A stretch of 12,791 bases of DNA from Burkholderiales bacterium (GCA_947447845.1 CANFNO010000027.1:1-12791); one strand, 5' to 3'. Shown: positions 1 to 8,369, numbered from the stretch's first letter. Numbers and translations are program-made. Notes: generated from the letters alone by a model not told the origin.

Positions 1-549
1 GCGCACCAGTGGCGCCTCCCCCAGGCCCATGGCCAACTGGCAGCCGTCGGCATGGCTCAGGTCGGCCTGGGCCGGTGGCGCATAGCGCCAAAACGAAACC
101 GCCTTGGCCGGGCGGATGGTGCCACGGGTTAACGCAGCGATCGGTCCCGTCGCATCTGCCGAATGAGCGCCCTCGGTTGGAGTCAGACCCCAGGATTGCT
201 GATCCCACTGACCACGGATGGAAGTCACCGCCATCAGACCCAGCCAATGCTCACGTGCCCGGCTGACATAGGCCTTCACTTCGGTTCCCTGCATGAACGC
301 CTCGGCCTGATTGCGGTTGGCAAACAGGCAGACCAGGCCCTGGTGGCTGGAGCTGGGGCGCAGACCAAAACCGCCGCCATGGCCGCTGCCCATGACTTTG
401 ACAAACAGCAGGCCGGGCACTTCCCGAAACAGACCCGTACCCTGCACCAGGCGCAACCACCCCCAGCCGCGGTGCTGGGTCGCAAAGTCCACCAGCAAAA
501 TTACGACCACACCGGACAGGACCAAGGGCGCAGGGGTCGATGCTTCCAT
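1..549 (-). CDS. crtA: Spheroidene monooxygenase CrtA (partial, 3' end beyond window)
   Basis: The frame is open from an ATG at 549 to the left edge with no stop, giving the first 183 residues. Recognition rests on family-typical stretches: FVKVMGSGHGGGFG at about residues 49-62, GPIAALTRGTIRPAKA at 135-150 and GLGEAPLVR at 175-183. CrtA converts spheroidene to spheroidenone (and works on hydroxyspheroidene) by an oxygen-dependent ketolation, probably at the membrane. The family is usually about 230-250 residues, so roughly 50-60 residues should lie outside. The start is 34 nt after the pufC stop; an AAAAGG run upstream is a modest ribosome binding site, and no earlier start lies in this gap. 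It is the last visible gene of the puf transcript. The order pufC-crtA is, to my knowledge, that of Rubrivivax-type betaproteobacteria. The identification is by eye from motifs, with no search run. Confidence 0.88.
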   Translation of the reverse strand, partial: MEASTPAPLVLSGVVVILLVDFATQHRGWGWLRLVQGTGLFREVPGLLFVKVMGSGHGGGFGLRPSSSHQGLVCLFANRNQAEAFMQGTEVKAYVSRAREHWLGLMAVTSIRGQWDQQSWGLTPTEGAHSADATGPIAALTRGTIRPAKAVSFWRYAPPAQADLSHADGCQLAMGLGEAPLVR

Positions 550-583
550 GGTGGGTACCTTTTGGTTTAAAGGGTGGCTGACG

Positions 584-1630
584 CTATTTCGATGCCACAG
601 CAGGCGTGGCGTCCGCGGGCAGCAGCAATTCTGGAAATTCCTTGGCCATTTGCGCGCCATTGAGCGGCTTGTAGTCGCCCTGGTGGCAGGTGGCGCAATT
701 GGCCTTGGCCACATCACCGAGCTCGCCTTTGCGGTGCGCCGGGAAAGCGGAGGCCAGGGGCTCAAGAAAGTCGTTGTTGAGCGCGCGCGCCATACGAATG
801 CCATACCAGGCCACCGCACGTTGCGGCGGATTGCCCTGCCAGGACTGGAAGGATCGGGTGTTGTGGCAGTAAGTGCAATTCACGCCCAGCGCCAGCGAGG
901 CGTGCGTCATCAACCCGTACGTCCACTCAGCCTGCTTGATGGATTGCCGGTTGCCGTTGGGCAGCGCGGTCGGGCTGTTCACGCGGATCTCTTGCTTGTC
1001 CAACAAAAACGGGGTGAACGGGTCGTTGGGTAAAGAGGTGTAGTCGACCACCGCCTCCGGGCTGTTCTGACCGGCCTTGTCGCCAATGAAATTGGAACCG
1101 TAAGGCTGCGGATTGGAGCGGAACCAGACCTGCTGCGGAATGGCATTGCCACGGTGGCAGGTGAAGCAGGTGACACCGGTTTCGGCCACGTGGGTTTTCC
1201 ATTGGCTGTTGATGCTGCGCGTCATCTCCAGCATGCGGCGTGCCACCACCTTGGTGTATTTGCTGTCGTCCGGAAAATTGGTGACGTCGTGGCAATAGGC
1301 GCATCCCTCCTGCGGGCTGATCCAGGTGGCAATCGAGGCCATCAACCGCGTGAACTGGGGCACGCTCAGGTCGCCCAGCACCTTCACATTCTTGAAAACC
1401 AGCGCTGCCTTGGGGCCATCGGCCGGTGCTGCCGGAAGGCTTACCGGCACGATATTGTTGTCCTGGCGGGCCTCCAGAATGCGCGGGTTATAGACCTGCA
1501 CCATGCCGGTCCCCCGATAGCCGTGTTGCACCGATTCCATGAAGGGGCGCTCACACCCGGACAACAACGTGAGCAGTGCCAACAGCACCAGGCTGCCCCA
1601 GCGGGCCGAGAGGGTGAAGGCAGCTCTCAT
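584..1630 (-). CDS. pufC: Photosynthetic reaction centre tetraheme cytochrome c subunit (PufC)
   Basis: A protein of 348 residues carrying four CxxCH heme c sites: CAYCH (Cys110, His114), CFTCH (Cys155, His159), CTYCH (Cys252, His256) and CATCH (Cys312, His316). The N-terminus is a lipoprotein signal, hydrophobic residues 13-23 ending in the lipobox LLSGC with Cys26 as the likely lipidated residue, so the protein is anchored on the periplasmic face. PufC takes electrons from soluble carriers (cytochrome c or HiPIP) and re-reduces the photo-oxidised special pair. The open frame continues upstream to 1798 within pufM, but ATG 1630 is chosen because it gives the signal peptide and overlaps the pufM stop as ATGA, implying translational coupling. 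The length matches the family. PufC is absent from Rhodobacter capsulatus and sphaeroides but common in beta- and gammaproteobacteria. Confidence 0.97.
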   Translation of the reverse strand: MRAAFTLSARWGSLVLLALLTLLSGCERPFMESVQHGYRGTGMVQVYNPRILEARQDNNIVPVSLPAAPADGPKAALVFKNVKVLGDLSVPQFTRLMASIATWISPQEGCAYCHDVTNFPDDSKYTKVVARRMLEMTRSINSQWKTHVAETGVTCFTCHRGNAIPQQVWFRSNPQPYGSNFIGDKAGQNSPEAVVDYTSLPNDPFTPFLLDKQEIRVNSPTALPNGNRQSIKQAEWTYGLMTHASLALGVNCTYCHNTRSFQSWQGNPPQRAVAWYGIRMARALNNDFLEPLASAFPAHRKGELGDVAKANCATCHQGDYKPLNGAQMAKEFPELLLPADATPAVASK

Positions 1631-2604
1631 GGCTTGACTCCTTGCAAAAGCGTCGGATCGATGACGACCGGGAAGACTCCGGGTTGCGGCGGCACCACCC
1701 CGTGCTTCATGGACCAGAGATACCAGTTGTCCACCACCGTGCCGGTGAGCAAAATGCCAATACCACCGACCAGCGGGCACAGCACGGCAAACCACCAACC
1801 CCAGCGGTGAATCGATTCCATGGTGGCGTTAAAGCCCATGGTCCAGCGCCAGAACAGCGCAGCGCGTTCCGAGGCGGTGCCACGGTCGGTGATCTGCTCC
1901 ACCTCGCGCTCACCGCCAAAGCGGGTGACGGCCAGAATGGTGGCGCCGTGCATGGCAAAGATCAGCGTGGAGCCATACAAAAAGGCAATCGACAGCGCGT
2001 GGAACGGGTTGTAAAACAGGTTGCCGTAGCGCAGCGAAAAGGCCGCCGTCCAGTCCAGGTGCGGGAAGATGCCAAAGGGCACCGCCTCACCCCAGGAGCC
2101 CATCAGAATCGGACGAAAGAATCCCAAGCACAGGAACAGCCAGATGGCCGACAGGAACGCCCATGGCACATGGGTTCCCAGACCCAATTCGCGGGACCGA
2201 CGGTAGGTGCGCAGCCACCACAGGAGCAAAGAGAGTGTGAGAAAGCCACCCGCCATGAGCCACCAGCCGCCTTGGTTGAGTGGCGGAATTTTCAAGCCAT
2301 AACTGGGCGGTGGTGGTTCCAACGCAAGCCAGAACAATTGGCGCACAAACTGCACCGGGTCCCAATGCACCGAGGCCAGCATGTTAAAGCCGATGATGTT
2401 GAAAGCCAGCATGCCGCAGACCAGGGACGCCAGCCCCAGACTGCCCAGGTAGATCGGACCGAACTGGGCGTTACCGAGCTTGCCGGCCCAATAAATCAGA
2501 AAGGGCTCGCCCAGTCGCGGGCTGTTCTGCGGACCGAGCGGCACGCCATGGTGCAGCGGGCCGGTGGCTTGTACGGTGGTGAAGAGGTTTTGGTATTCAG
2601 CCAT
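1627..2604 (-). CDS. pufM: Photosynthetic reaction centre M subunit (PufM)
   Basis: 325 residues with the five-helix reaction-centre fold. Key residues fall at the standard M positions: His182 (accessory bacteriochlorophyll), His202 (special pair), His219, Glu234 and His266 (non-heme iron), Tyr210 and Trp252 (electron-transfer path and quinone site). The N-terminus (MAEYQN) and the blocks [14 protein letters not shown] and [16 protein letters not shown] are strongly conserved. With PufL it binds the bacteriochlorophylls, bacteriopheophytins, quinones and a carotenoid in the intracytoplasmic membrane. The start is supported by AAGGGAG seven nt before ATG, only 15 nt after the pufL stop, and the TGA overlaps the pufC start. 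The C-terminal tail after about residue 302, with PPQPGVFP, is longer than in Rhodobacter sphaeroides, as expected where a PufC subunit is docked. Confidence 0.98.
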   Translation of the reverse strand: MAEYQNLFTTVQATGPLHHGVPLGPQNSPRLGEPFLIYWAGKLGNAQFGPIYLGSLGLASLVCGMLAFNIIGFNMLASVHWDPVQFVRQLFWLALEPPPPSYGLKIPPLNQGGWWLMAGGFLTLSLLLWWLRTYRRSRELGLGTHVPWAFLSAIWLFLCLGFFRPILMGSWGEAVPFGIFPHLDWTAAFSLRYGNLFYNPFHALSIAFLYGSTLIFAMHGATILAVTRFGGEREVEQITDRGTASERAALFWRWTMGFNATMESIHRWGWWFAVLCPLVGGIGILLTGTVVDNWYLWSMKHGVVPPQPGVFPVVIDPTLLQGVKP

Positions 2605-2619
2605 TTCGTGCTCCCTTGC

Positions 2620-3444
2620 TTAGCTCCAGATCGGCATGTTGAGCCACCAGTTCCACCATTCGGGCCAACCTCGGCTCCAGAACGGGCCGCTGAGCACAAT
2701 GCACAGCGCGCTAAACAGCACCGCAGCCAGCGCCAGAAACAGTCCAAGGCGGTGGATACCCAAGGTGCCGATGGAGTAGCCCACGATGTCCTTGAAAAAG
2801 GTGTCTTCGTGCTCAGCCGACTTGACCACCGTGCCCGGCTTGGGGTTGGCTGCCGACAGGATCAGGCCGCCGTGCAAGGAGAGCGCGAAGGTGGTGGCAA
2901 AAAAGAAACTCACCCCCAGCATGTGCGCCGGGTTGTAGTGAAAGTGCAGGTATTGGTAGCCCACGTTGGACACCCAGTCCAGGTGGCTGTAGATGCCGTA
3001 GGGAAAGCCGTGGCCCCAGGCGCCCATCAAAACCGGGCGGATAACCACCAGCGTCACGTAGGCAAAGATGGCAACGCCAAAGGCCGCCGGCACGTGATAG
3101 CCCATGCCCAGCTTGCGGCAGATTTCCACCTCACGCAGTGCCCAGGAAACAAAGGCGCCAATGGCACAGATGGTGATGATTTGCCAGAGGCCGCCCTCCA
3201 GCAGGGGCGCCGGTCGCAGTCCATAGGAAAGGTCTGGCGGCGCGATGCTGATCTGCCAGAGGTTCCAGGTCGGTCCCATGGCCGCGCCCCACAAAATCAT
3301 GGCCACGCCGATGATCGTGAAAAACAGCGTCGTAACGCCAAAAATGCCAACATAGAACGGCCCCACCCAGAAGTCGAACAAGTCGCCACCGAGCAGCGTA
3401 CCGCCGCGGACTCGGTATTTTCTTTCAAAGCTAAGCATGGCCAT
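2620..3444 (-). CDS. pufL: Photosynthetic reaction centre L subunit (PufL)
   Basis: 274 residues beginning [15 protein letters not shown], the usual PufL N-terminus, with five membrane helices. Counting the initiator Met, ligands are His154 (accessory bacteriochlorophyll), His174 (special pair), His191 and His231 (iron); removing Met gives the textbook numbers 153, 173, 190 and 230. The QB-site block HEDTFFKD lies at 212-219, and His169 (textbook 168) near the special pair is kept. PufL forms the active cofactor branch and the QB pocket with PufM. Start: TAGGAG lies six nt before the ATG. The gene follows pufA after a 105-nt spacer holding a strong hairpin, the place where light-harvesting and reaction-centre messages are usually separated in stability. 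No odd substitutions at cofactor positions were seen. Confidence 0.98.
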   Translation of the reverse strand: MAMLSFERKYRVRGGTLLGGDLFDFWVGPFYVGIFGVTTLFFTIIGVAMILWGAAMGPTWNLWQISIAPPDLSYGLRPAPLLEGGLWQIITICAIGAFVSWALREVEICRKLGMGYHVPAAFGVAIFAYVTLVVIRPVLMGAWGHGFPYGIYSHLDWVSNVGYQYLHFHYNPAHMLGVSFFFATTFALSLHGGLILSAANPKPGTVVKSAEHEDTFFKDIVGYSIGTLGIHRLGLFLALAAVLFSALCIVLSGPFWSRGWPEWWNWWLNMPIWS

Positions 3445-3498
3445 GTTGCGCTCCTAGGCTCCAGATTCGGGATGCGGTTTCGAGAAACAAAAATCGGG

Positions 3499-3538
3499 GC
3501 AGATGCTGTGCCGGACGTGGTCGGGCAGCAGCATCTGC
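3499..3538 (-). terminator. pufA-pufL intercistronic hairpin (mRNA stabiliser / partial attenuator)
   Basis: In the message, a perfect 10-bp arm pair, GCAGATGCTG with CAGCATCTGC, is extended by four more pairs across a one-base bulge, closing an 11-nt loop. The hairpin begins 11 nt past the pufA stop and is followed on the minus strand by CCCCGATTTTTGTTTC, an imperfect T-run. In Rhodobacter capsulatus an equivalent intercistronic hairpin protects the pufBA segment from 3' decay, giving a large excess of antenna over reaction-centre protein. That role is inferred here; the interrupted T-run also permits partial termination. The structure itself is directly visible. Confidence 0.85.
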
Positions 3539-3549
3539 GACTAGCATCG

Positions 3550-3753
3550 TTACGACTTGATCGCGGGCACAGCGGGCGGCAGCGGTGCGTTTTGCACTGC
3601 CACTGCTGCCGCCGGTTTTTTTGCACCGTCGAGCCAGTTGAACTTGTTGGTACTGAGCAGGATGAGGTGAATCACCACGGCCAGTGCTGCGAGGAAGAGG
3701 CCTTGAGCCACCAAGGCCCGAAGCGGATCGAATAGTCGCCAAATACGCCACAT
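3550..3753 (-). CDS. pufA: LH1 core antenna alpha polypeptide (PufA)
   Basis: 67 residues: a short N-terminal cytoplasmic segment [10 protein letters not shown], one membrane helix at about 12-34 with the bacteriochlorophyll ligand His29 in the [10 protein letters not shown] motif, then NKFNWLDG with Trp40, and a C-terminal tail rich in Ala, Pro and Lys. The alpha chain pairs with PufB to form the B870/B875 ring around the reaction centre. The start is fixed by TTAGGAG ending seven nt before the ATG; that site overlaps the stop codon of the preceding small gene, only 10 nt away. The tail of more than 20 residues after DGAKK is longer than the helix-bearing core needs; C-terminal trimming of LH1 alpha chains is known in other purple bacteria and is likely here, but cannot be seen from sequence. 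Confidence 0.97.
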   Translation of the reverse strand: MWRIWRLFDPLRALVAQGLFLAALAVVIHLILLSTNKFNWLDGAKKPAAAVAVQNAPLPPAVPAIKS

Positions 3754-3763
3754 AAAATTACTC

Positions 3764-3988
3764 CTAAAAAACGTGGGACATGAAGGTGTAGATACCAGCG
3801 CTCACCCCGGAAACGATGTTGGTCATGTTCTCGGCCCCCGGCAGCCAGCTCTTCCACGAGATGCCCATCAGTTGACCGATGACAGCAACGCAAAACAACA
3901 AAACAAAGCAGGGAATAAAGACCAGGACAAACGTCAACTTGTCACCCTTTGCAGGATGGACATCCGATTGAAATGAGTTCACAGACAT
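3764..3988 (-). CDS. Unrecognised 74-residue single-span membrane protein between pufB and pufA
   Basis: I do not recognise this gene. It encodes 74 residues: a hydrophilic N-terminus with two acidic and two basic residues (1-17), one clear membrane helix at about 19-41, a segment [11 protein letters not shown] at 44-54, and a mildly hydrophobic C-terminus ending FMSHVF. It starts at ATG 3988, 31 nt after pufB, with only a weak AGAG upstream, and its TAG overlaps the pufA ribosome binding site, so it must be co-transcribed with the antenna genes. By hand count it is about 49% G+C against 58-59% for pufB and pufA. Size and topology resemble PufQ, which in Rhodobacter lies before pufB. Alternatively, aligned by eye to Puf[11 protein letters not shown] and WLPGA sit against [10 protein letters not shown] and WLDGA, with Gln39 in place of the bacteriochlorophyll-binding His. 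Neither relation is proven. That it is a real gene is fairly certain; the function is unknown. Confidence 0.82.
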   Translation of the reverse strand: MSVNSFQSDVHPAKGDKLTFVLVFIPCFVLLFCVAVIGQLMGISWKSWLPGAENMTNIVSGVSAGIYTFMSHVF

Positions 3989-4019
3989 GGTTGCACTCTG
4001 TACAGGTTTGCGTCGTGAC

Positions 4020-4163
4020 TTAGAACCAGGGGCGCCACGCCCAGACCAAAACGTGCGCGACCACGGCCACGGCCGTAAATCCCACAAGTCCTTGCATCCA
4101 GTAGTGGTGAAACTCCTGAGCTTCCTCGTCCGTCAGCCCGGAAATTGAAGTCCGATTCGACAT
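4020..4163 (-). CDS. pufB: LH1 core antenna beta polypeptide (PufB)
   Basis: 47 residues beginning [20 protein letters not shown], the classical LH1 beta signature, with a membrane helix at about 24-43, the bacteriochlorophyll ligand His37 in VVAHVLVW, a second conserved His19/His20 pair near the membrane face, and the aromatic C-terminus WRPWF. It pairs with PufA in the LH1 ring. The start at 4163 is set by AAGGAG seven nt upstream; the frame remains open further upstream to 4331, but that extension is low-complexity and unlike any beta chain. It is the first gene of the puf group, 164 nt after the bchZ stop. Unusually, it is not followed directly by pufA but by an unrelated small membrane-protein gene. 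Confidence 0.97.
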   Translation of the reverse strand: MSNRTSISGLTDEEAQEFHHYWMQGLVGFTAVAVVAHVLVWAWRPWF

Positions 4164-4233
4164 GCGAATGCTCCTTTTCAACAAAAGCGACCTTGCGGTC
4201 ACTGCAGCGCTCGGCCCGCGCAGCTTGGGCAAG

Positions 4234-4250
4234 CGTGGCGGAATGCCACG
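4234..4250 (-). other. Short hairpin in the bchZ-pufB spacer
   Basis: The 164-nt spacer 4164-4327 has no TGT-N12-ACA site and no convincing promoter that I can see. It does hold an exact inverted repeat, CGTGGC-ATTCC-GCCACG on the message, a 6-bp GC-rich stem with a 5-nt loop, about 70 nt before the pufB start and without a T-run. It could mark a processing site or the 5' boundary of a stable pufBA message. The role is inference. Confidence 0.5.
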
Positions 4251-4327
4251 ACATTTAGGTGATGGCCAGGCAAACTGCCAGACCATCGAAAGTGGGGAAA
4301 CCCAGGGGCAGGTGCCGGCCATTGCGT

Positions 4328-5806
4328 TCATGCGGGCACACCCATGCCCAGCTCACGTCCAGCCAGGTCCACATGCGCGTCAGACACCTCTTTGGCATCC
4401 GCTTCGCGGGCGTAACGCTCGGCCTGATCGCGCAGCCGCTTGGCCGCAGAAATCTGTATCAGCACCGGCTGGTTTTGCACGATGTCGCGCAGGCGCGCCT
4501 GGGCCGACTCTTGCCAGATGGCGTTGGGCACCACCACACCACGTGCATGGGTCGGGTCCACCCGGTCCATGTCGGTGCCTAGCGGCAGGATGTGGAACAG
4601 CGCATCAAACAGCGCGTTGCAAACTTCCTGAATGACATACGTGGCACCGCTGTAGCCCATGAATGGCGTGCCGGTGTGGCGGCGGATGATGGCGCCCGGA
4701 AACGAAGCGGGAATGAAGGCCGCGCGCATCGGGCCACCACTGGCAATCTCGCTCAAATACATGCGCTCGTTGTAGCTGCCGAACATGATCAGCGGCGTCT
4801 GCGTTTTGCACAGGGTGCGCACTTGCTGGTTGTCGGTCTTGTTGCCAAAAGTGCGCGCGACGCTGAATTTGCAAGGCAATCCCATTTCCACTTCGAGAAA
4901 GTTTTTCAGGCCGCGCGCATAAGTCTCCGTCGCCACAACAGCAAAGCTGGCGGTGGAGAAAAAATCCTGTGTCACTGAGCGCCACAAGTCCCACAGCGGT
5001 TTGAGCGTGGTGTGGCGTTCGCGCTCAATAAAGGGCTCCGGGTCCAGGCCCAGCAATTCGCCCAGCTTGCGCAGGAATTGCGTGGTGCTGTGCAGGCCAA
5101 TCGGGGCTTGCAGGTAGGGCCGCTCCAGCGCCTCGCACAGCATGCGACCGAACTCGCGGTACATGCAGATGTTGACATCCGCCTCCACCAGACGCGACAC
5201 GTCGGCCACATGGCTGCCCAGCGGAAACACCATGTTGATGTCGGCGCCAATGCCCTGCACCAGACGCCGGATTTCGGCCAGATCGCTGGCGGAATTGAAG
5301 ACGCCATAACTCGGGCCAATGATGTTGACGCGGGGCTTCTCACCGGCGGGACGCTCATTGAACGGCTTGCGCGCAGGCACCGTGCGCAGGCCGTATTCAG
5401 ACCACAGCCAGTACATGGCGCGGTTGGCACATTGCCACTGGTCTTCGTCAATCGTGCGGGGCAGAAAGCGCAGGATGTTGGTGCCTTCGGGCGTCACGCC
5501 ACCGCCAATCATTTCCGCAATCGAGCCGGTCACCACCACTGCGGGCAGGTCCGGGTCCAACGCCGCATGGGCACGCTTCATGGCGCCCTCGGTGCCTTCG
5601 CGGCCGAGTTGTTCTTCGCCCAGACCGGTGACCACAATGGGCAACTCGTGGGGCGGTAACGCATCGGTGTAATGCAGCACCGAAGTCACCGGCAGATTCT
5701 CGCAACCGACCGGGCCGTCAATGATGACCTGCAGGCCCTTGATGGCGGTGAACACATACACCGCACCCCAGTAGCCGCCCGCCCGATCGTGGTCTATGAC
5801 AAACAT
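4328..5806 (-). CDS. bchZ: Chlorophyllide a reductase (COR) subunit Z (BchZ)
   Basis: 492 residues. BchZ and BchY form the catalytic component of chlorophyllide a oxidoreductase, the nitrogenase-like enzyme that reduces the C7=C8 bond of ring B. Evidence is the N-terminal block [16 protein letters not shown] followed by [11 protein letters not shown] with Cys35, the expected cluster ligand contributed by this subunit, [11 protein letters not shown] further on, and a helical charged C-terminal domain (about 425-485) of the type shared with BchB/ChlB. The start ATG 5806 overlaps the bchY stop as TGATG and has GAGGAG about 10 nt upstream. The TGA at 4328 leaves 164 nt before pufB. The length matches the family. 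It is co-transcribed with bchC-X-Y. Confidence 0.96.
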   Translation of the reverse strand: MFVIDHDRAGGYWGAVYVFTAIKGLQVIIDGPVGCENLPVTSVLHYTDALPPHELPIVVTGLGEEQLGREGTEGAMKRAHAALDPDLPAVVVTGSIAEMIGGGVTPEGTNILRFLPRTIDEDQWQCANRAMYWLWSEYGLRTVPARKPFNERPAGEKPRVNIIGPSYGVFNSASDLAEIRRLVQGIGADINMVFPLGSHVADVSRLVEADVNICMYREFGRMLCEALERPYLQAPIGLHSTTQFLRKLGELLGLDPEPFIERERHTTLKPLWDLWRSVTQDFFSTASFAVVATETYARGLKNFLEVEMGLPCKFSVARTFGNKTDNQQVRTLCKTQTPLIMFGSYNERMYLSEIASGGPMRAAFIPASFPGAIIRRHTGTPFMGYSGATYVIQEVCNALFDALFHILPLGTDMDRVDPTHARGVVVPNAIWQESAQARLRDIVQNQPVLIQISAAKRLRDQAERYAREADAKEVSDAHVDLAGRELGMGVPA

Positions 5807-7359
5807 CAGCCCATCTCCTCGGCTTTGCGCTTTTTCAGCAGGCGGGCGAGTTGGCGCTTGGTCTCGGCGCGGAACTCGGGCCGGTCTTTGGGCACTTCTT
5901 CCCAGACGCCGGAGGCATGGCCTGCGCCCACCTCTCCAAAAAAGTCAGACATCGCATCAAAGCGCGCGCGGTTGCCAATCGCCGCCTGGATCACCTGCAC
6001 CAGCGATCCGGCACCGGCCACGCCCATCAGGGGGCGCGCGGAAATCAGGTTGGTGAAATACAAAGACGGGATGCGCATCTGCTTGGCCTCCTGCACCACG
6101 GGCGTGGTACCGATGGCCAGTTGCGGCAAATACTCTTTGACGGCGCTGATGTCCTGCTCCAGCGAGGCGCGAAACTGCACCTGCACGCCCTTGTCCTTGA
6201 GCCACTGCGCGTCGGCGGCATTCCAGGGGGTGGACGGGCACGCGGTGCCGACATAGCGCAGGTCGGCACCACACTCCACCAGCAGGCGGCCCACCAACAG
6301 TTCAGAACCCTCGTAACCGCTCAGGGTGATGCGGCCCTTGATGGGTTTGGCGGCCAGCATGTTGCTCATGGCCGCAAAGGCCTGGTTGCGGGCCACATCG
6401 ATCTTGGCCTGTGCCACGCCGCACGCGTTGCCAATGGCTTGCAGCCATGACAGCGTGCCGTCGAGACCGACCGGCGCGGAGCCGACGATGGGCCGGCCTG
6501 CGGCTTCAAACTCGCGCACGCTGGCGGTGTAAAACGGGTGAATGGCGGCCACGGCCTGGCAGTCCAGCGCGGCATACAACTCGCGCCATTCGCGGGTGGG
6601 CACAACCGGCCCGGCTGCCAGTCCCATCGGTGCCAGCAGGTGCGCAATGCCGACCGGGTCGGCCGGGAACATCTCGCCCAAGAGTGTGACCGTGGGTTTG
6701 TCGTTAATGCCACCACGCGGAGCTTGCACCGGACCTTGCATGATTTCCTGGCGGGCGTAGCGCAGCATGGCACCGGCCAGCACGTCCTTGGCCTCGGCAT
6801 GGGTGGGCACACCAAAGCCGGGCACGTCGATACCGATCACACGCACGCCATTGATTTCCTTGGGCAGCAGTTGCAGCGGCACACCACTGGCTGTGGGCAC
6901 GCACAAATTGATGATGACGATGGCGTCGTACTGCGCCGGGTCCGCTTGCTCGTGCACAGCTTCGCGAATGTCTTCAAACAGCTTGCCGGTGACCAGCGTC
7001 TCGGAGTTGAACGGCACATAGCCGACGCTGCGTTTGGCACCATAGAAATGCGAAGTGAAGGTCAGGCCATACACGCAGCAGGCCGAGCCCGACAAAATCG
7101 TGGCCGTGCGGCGCATGCGCAGGCCCACGCGCAGCGAGCCAAAGGCCGGACACATGCTTTGCGGTTGGTCATGCGGGCCAGCTTTTTCATTGCGCGGATA
7201 GTCTTTCGCGTACTGCGCCAGCACCTCTGATTTGCCCGCTGCCTTGGCCGCGTTCAGCAGTTGCTCACCACCCGCGTGGCAACCCATGCCGTCGCCTTCC
7301 AGCGCAGTCGTTTGCAGCGACTCCTCGGGCACGATAGGAATGACGTGTGGGCTGCGCAT
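5806..7359 (-). CDS. bchY: Chlorophyllide a reductase (COR) subunit Y (BchY)
   Basis: 517 residues, the alpha-type subunit of the BchYZ heterotetramer of chlorophyllide a reductase. Candidate [4Fe-4S] ligands are Cys70 in QSMCPAFG, Cys94 or Cys95 in GSACCVYG and Cys153 in NLCVPT; with one Cys from BchZ these complete the cluster that passes electrons to chlorophyllide a. Later blocks [14 protein letters not shown] and [23 protein letters not shown] are typical of the family. ATG 7359 overlaps the bchX stop as TGATG; no Shine-Dalgarno sequence is visible before it, so termination-reinitiation is the likely way it is translated. It ends in a basic tail with TGA overlapping the bchZ start. It is of normal length with no sign of damage. 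Confidence 0.96.
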   Translation of the reverse strand: MRSPHVIPIVPEESLQTTALEGDGMGCHAGGEQLLNAAKAAGKSEVLAQYAKDYPRNEKAGPHDQPQSMCPAFGSLRVGLRMRRTATILSGSACCVYGLTFTSHFYGAKRSVGYVPFNSETLVTGKLFEDIREAVHEQADPAQYDAIVIINLCVPTASGVPLQLLPKEINGVRVIGIDVPGFGVPTHAEAKDVLAGAMLRYARQEIMQGPVQAPRGGINDKPTVTLLGEMFPADPVGIAHLLAPMGLAAGPVVPTREWRELYAALDCQAVAAIHPFYTASVREFEAAGRPIVGSAPVGLDGTLSWLQAIGNACGVAQAKIDVARNQAFAAMSNMLAAKPIKGRITLSGYEGSELLVGRLLVECGADLRYVGTACPSTPWNAADAQWLKDKGVQVQFRASLEQDISAVKEYLPQLAIGTTPVVQEAKQMRIPSLYFTNLISARPLMGVAGAGSLVQVIQAAIGNRARFDAMSDFFGEVGAGHASGVWEEVPKDRPEFRAETKRQLARLLKKRKAEEMG

Positions 7360-8369
7360 CAGGCGGCGTCGTAAACGACTTCCAGGCTGGGTTTGATGAC
7401 TTCGTGGCGACCCACCATGTCAAACACGGTGGCTGGCTCCAGCACCACATTGCGCCCCACGGTATCCGCGCTGAAAAGGCCTAGCAGTTGGTCTTGCGTT
7501 TGCGGCTTGGGTCGCACTGGAGGCGCCTCGCCCACATTGACCGCGAGTTCCTCGAAGAGCGGGCCCCACTCGCCACCGGGGATGCCGATGATTTCGTAGC
7601 TGGCGCTCTTGCGGCGGATGTCTTCGTGGGCCGGAATGGCGGCCAGCACCGGGATACCCGCATTTTCGGCAAAGGCTGCGGCCTCGCCGGTGCCATCGTC
7701 CTTGTTGATGACCATGCCGGCCACGCCGACATTGCCGCCGAGCTTGCGGAAATACTCCACCGCCGAGCACACGTTGTTGGCCACATACAGCGACTGCAGG
7801 TCGTTGCTGGCCACCACAATCACCTTCTGGCACATGTCACGGGCAATCGGCAGGCCAAAGCCGCCGCACACCACATCGCCCAGAAAGTCGAGCAGCACGT
7901 AGTCAAAGCCCCAATCGTGGAAACCCAGTTTCTCCAAGGTTTCAAAGCCGTGGATGATGCCGCGACCACCGCAACCGCGCCCCACTTCCGGGCCACCGAG
8001 TTCCATGGCAAACACGCCGTCGCGCTTGAAGCACACGTCGCTGATGCTGACCGCCTGTCCGGCCAGTTTCAGGCGCGAAGAGGTTTCAATAATCGTCGGA
8101 CAGGCCTTGCCGCCAAACAGCAGGCTGGTGGTGTCGCTCTTGGGGTCACAGCCGATGAGCAGCACCTTTTTGCCCTGCTGCGCCATCATGTAACTGAGGT
8201 TGGCCAGGGTAAAGCTTTTGCCTATGCCGCCCTTGCCATAAATGGCAATGATCTGCGTCTCCTTGGTTGGCGCACCGGTGTGGACGGGAGGCGGCTCGGA
8301 GTCCGCTTCCTGCCGCAGGCGCTCCACAAATTTAAGGGGCTGCTCGGCAGGGGTCGGGGGGTTCGTCAT
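7359..8369 (-). CDS. bchX: Chlorophyllide a reductase iron protein, subunit X (BchX)
   Basis: 336 residues, a NifH/BchL-type ATPase that delivers electrons to BchYZ. The P-loop YGKGGIGKS lies at 44-52, the switch-like block LIGCDPKSDTTSLL at 71-84, and the two Cys residues that bridge a [4Fe-4S] cluster across the homodimer are Cys133 (VGRGCGGRG) and Cys168 (DVVCGGFG). An N-terminal extension of about 37 residues precedes the P-loop domain, as usual for BchX compared with BchL. The frame continues upstream to 8540 within bchC, but ATG 8369 is preferred: it overlaps the bchC stop as ATGA and has GGAG ten nt upstream. Its own stop overlaps the bchY start. Confidence 0.97.
   Translation of the reverse strand: MTNPPTPAEQPLKFVERLRQEADSEPPPVHTGAPTKETQIIAIYGKGGIGKSFTLANLSYMMAQQGKKVLLIGCDPKSDTTSLLFGGKACPTIIETSSRLKLAGQAVSISDVCFKRDGVFAMELGGPEVGRGCGGRGIIHGFETLEKLGFHDWGFDYVLLDFLGDVVCGGFGLPIARDMCQKVIVVASNDLQSLYVANNVCSAVEYFRKLGGNVGVAGMVINKDDGTGEAAAFAENAGIPVLAAIPAHEDIRRKSASYEIIGIPGGEWGPLFEELAVNVGEAPPVRPKPQTQDQLLGLFSADTVGRNVVLEPATVFDMVGRHEVIKPSLEVVYDAA

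Noticed and set aside
311..1033. A 240-codon plus-strand open frame over pufC and crtA.
   Set aside because: Antisense to four intact heme motifs and to the crtA motifs; no recognisable features and no ribosome binding site.
1631..1798. Upstream in-frame extension of pufC inside pufM.
   Set aside because: It would bury the lipoprotein signal and lipobox; the ATGA junction at 1630 is a typical operon overlap.
1642..3735. A 697-codon open frame on the plus strand.
   Set aside because: It lies antisense to pufM and pufL, whose cofactor residues are all in place. The translation is Arg/Gln/His/Gly-rich with no domain or membrane logic, typical of a shadow frame in G+C-rich DNA.
4164..4331. Upstream in-frame extension of pufB that could add 56 residues.
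   Set aside because: The AAGGAG site and the canonical LH1 beta N-terminus place the start at 4163; the extension overlaps the bchZ stop region and has no antenna-like character.
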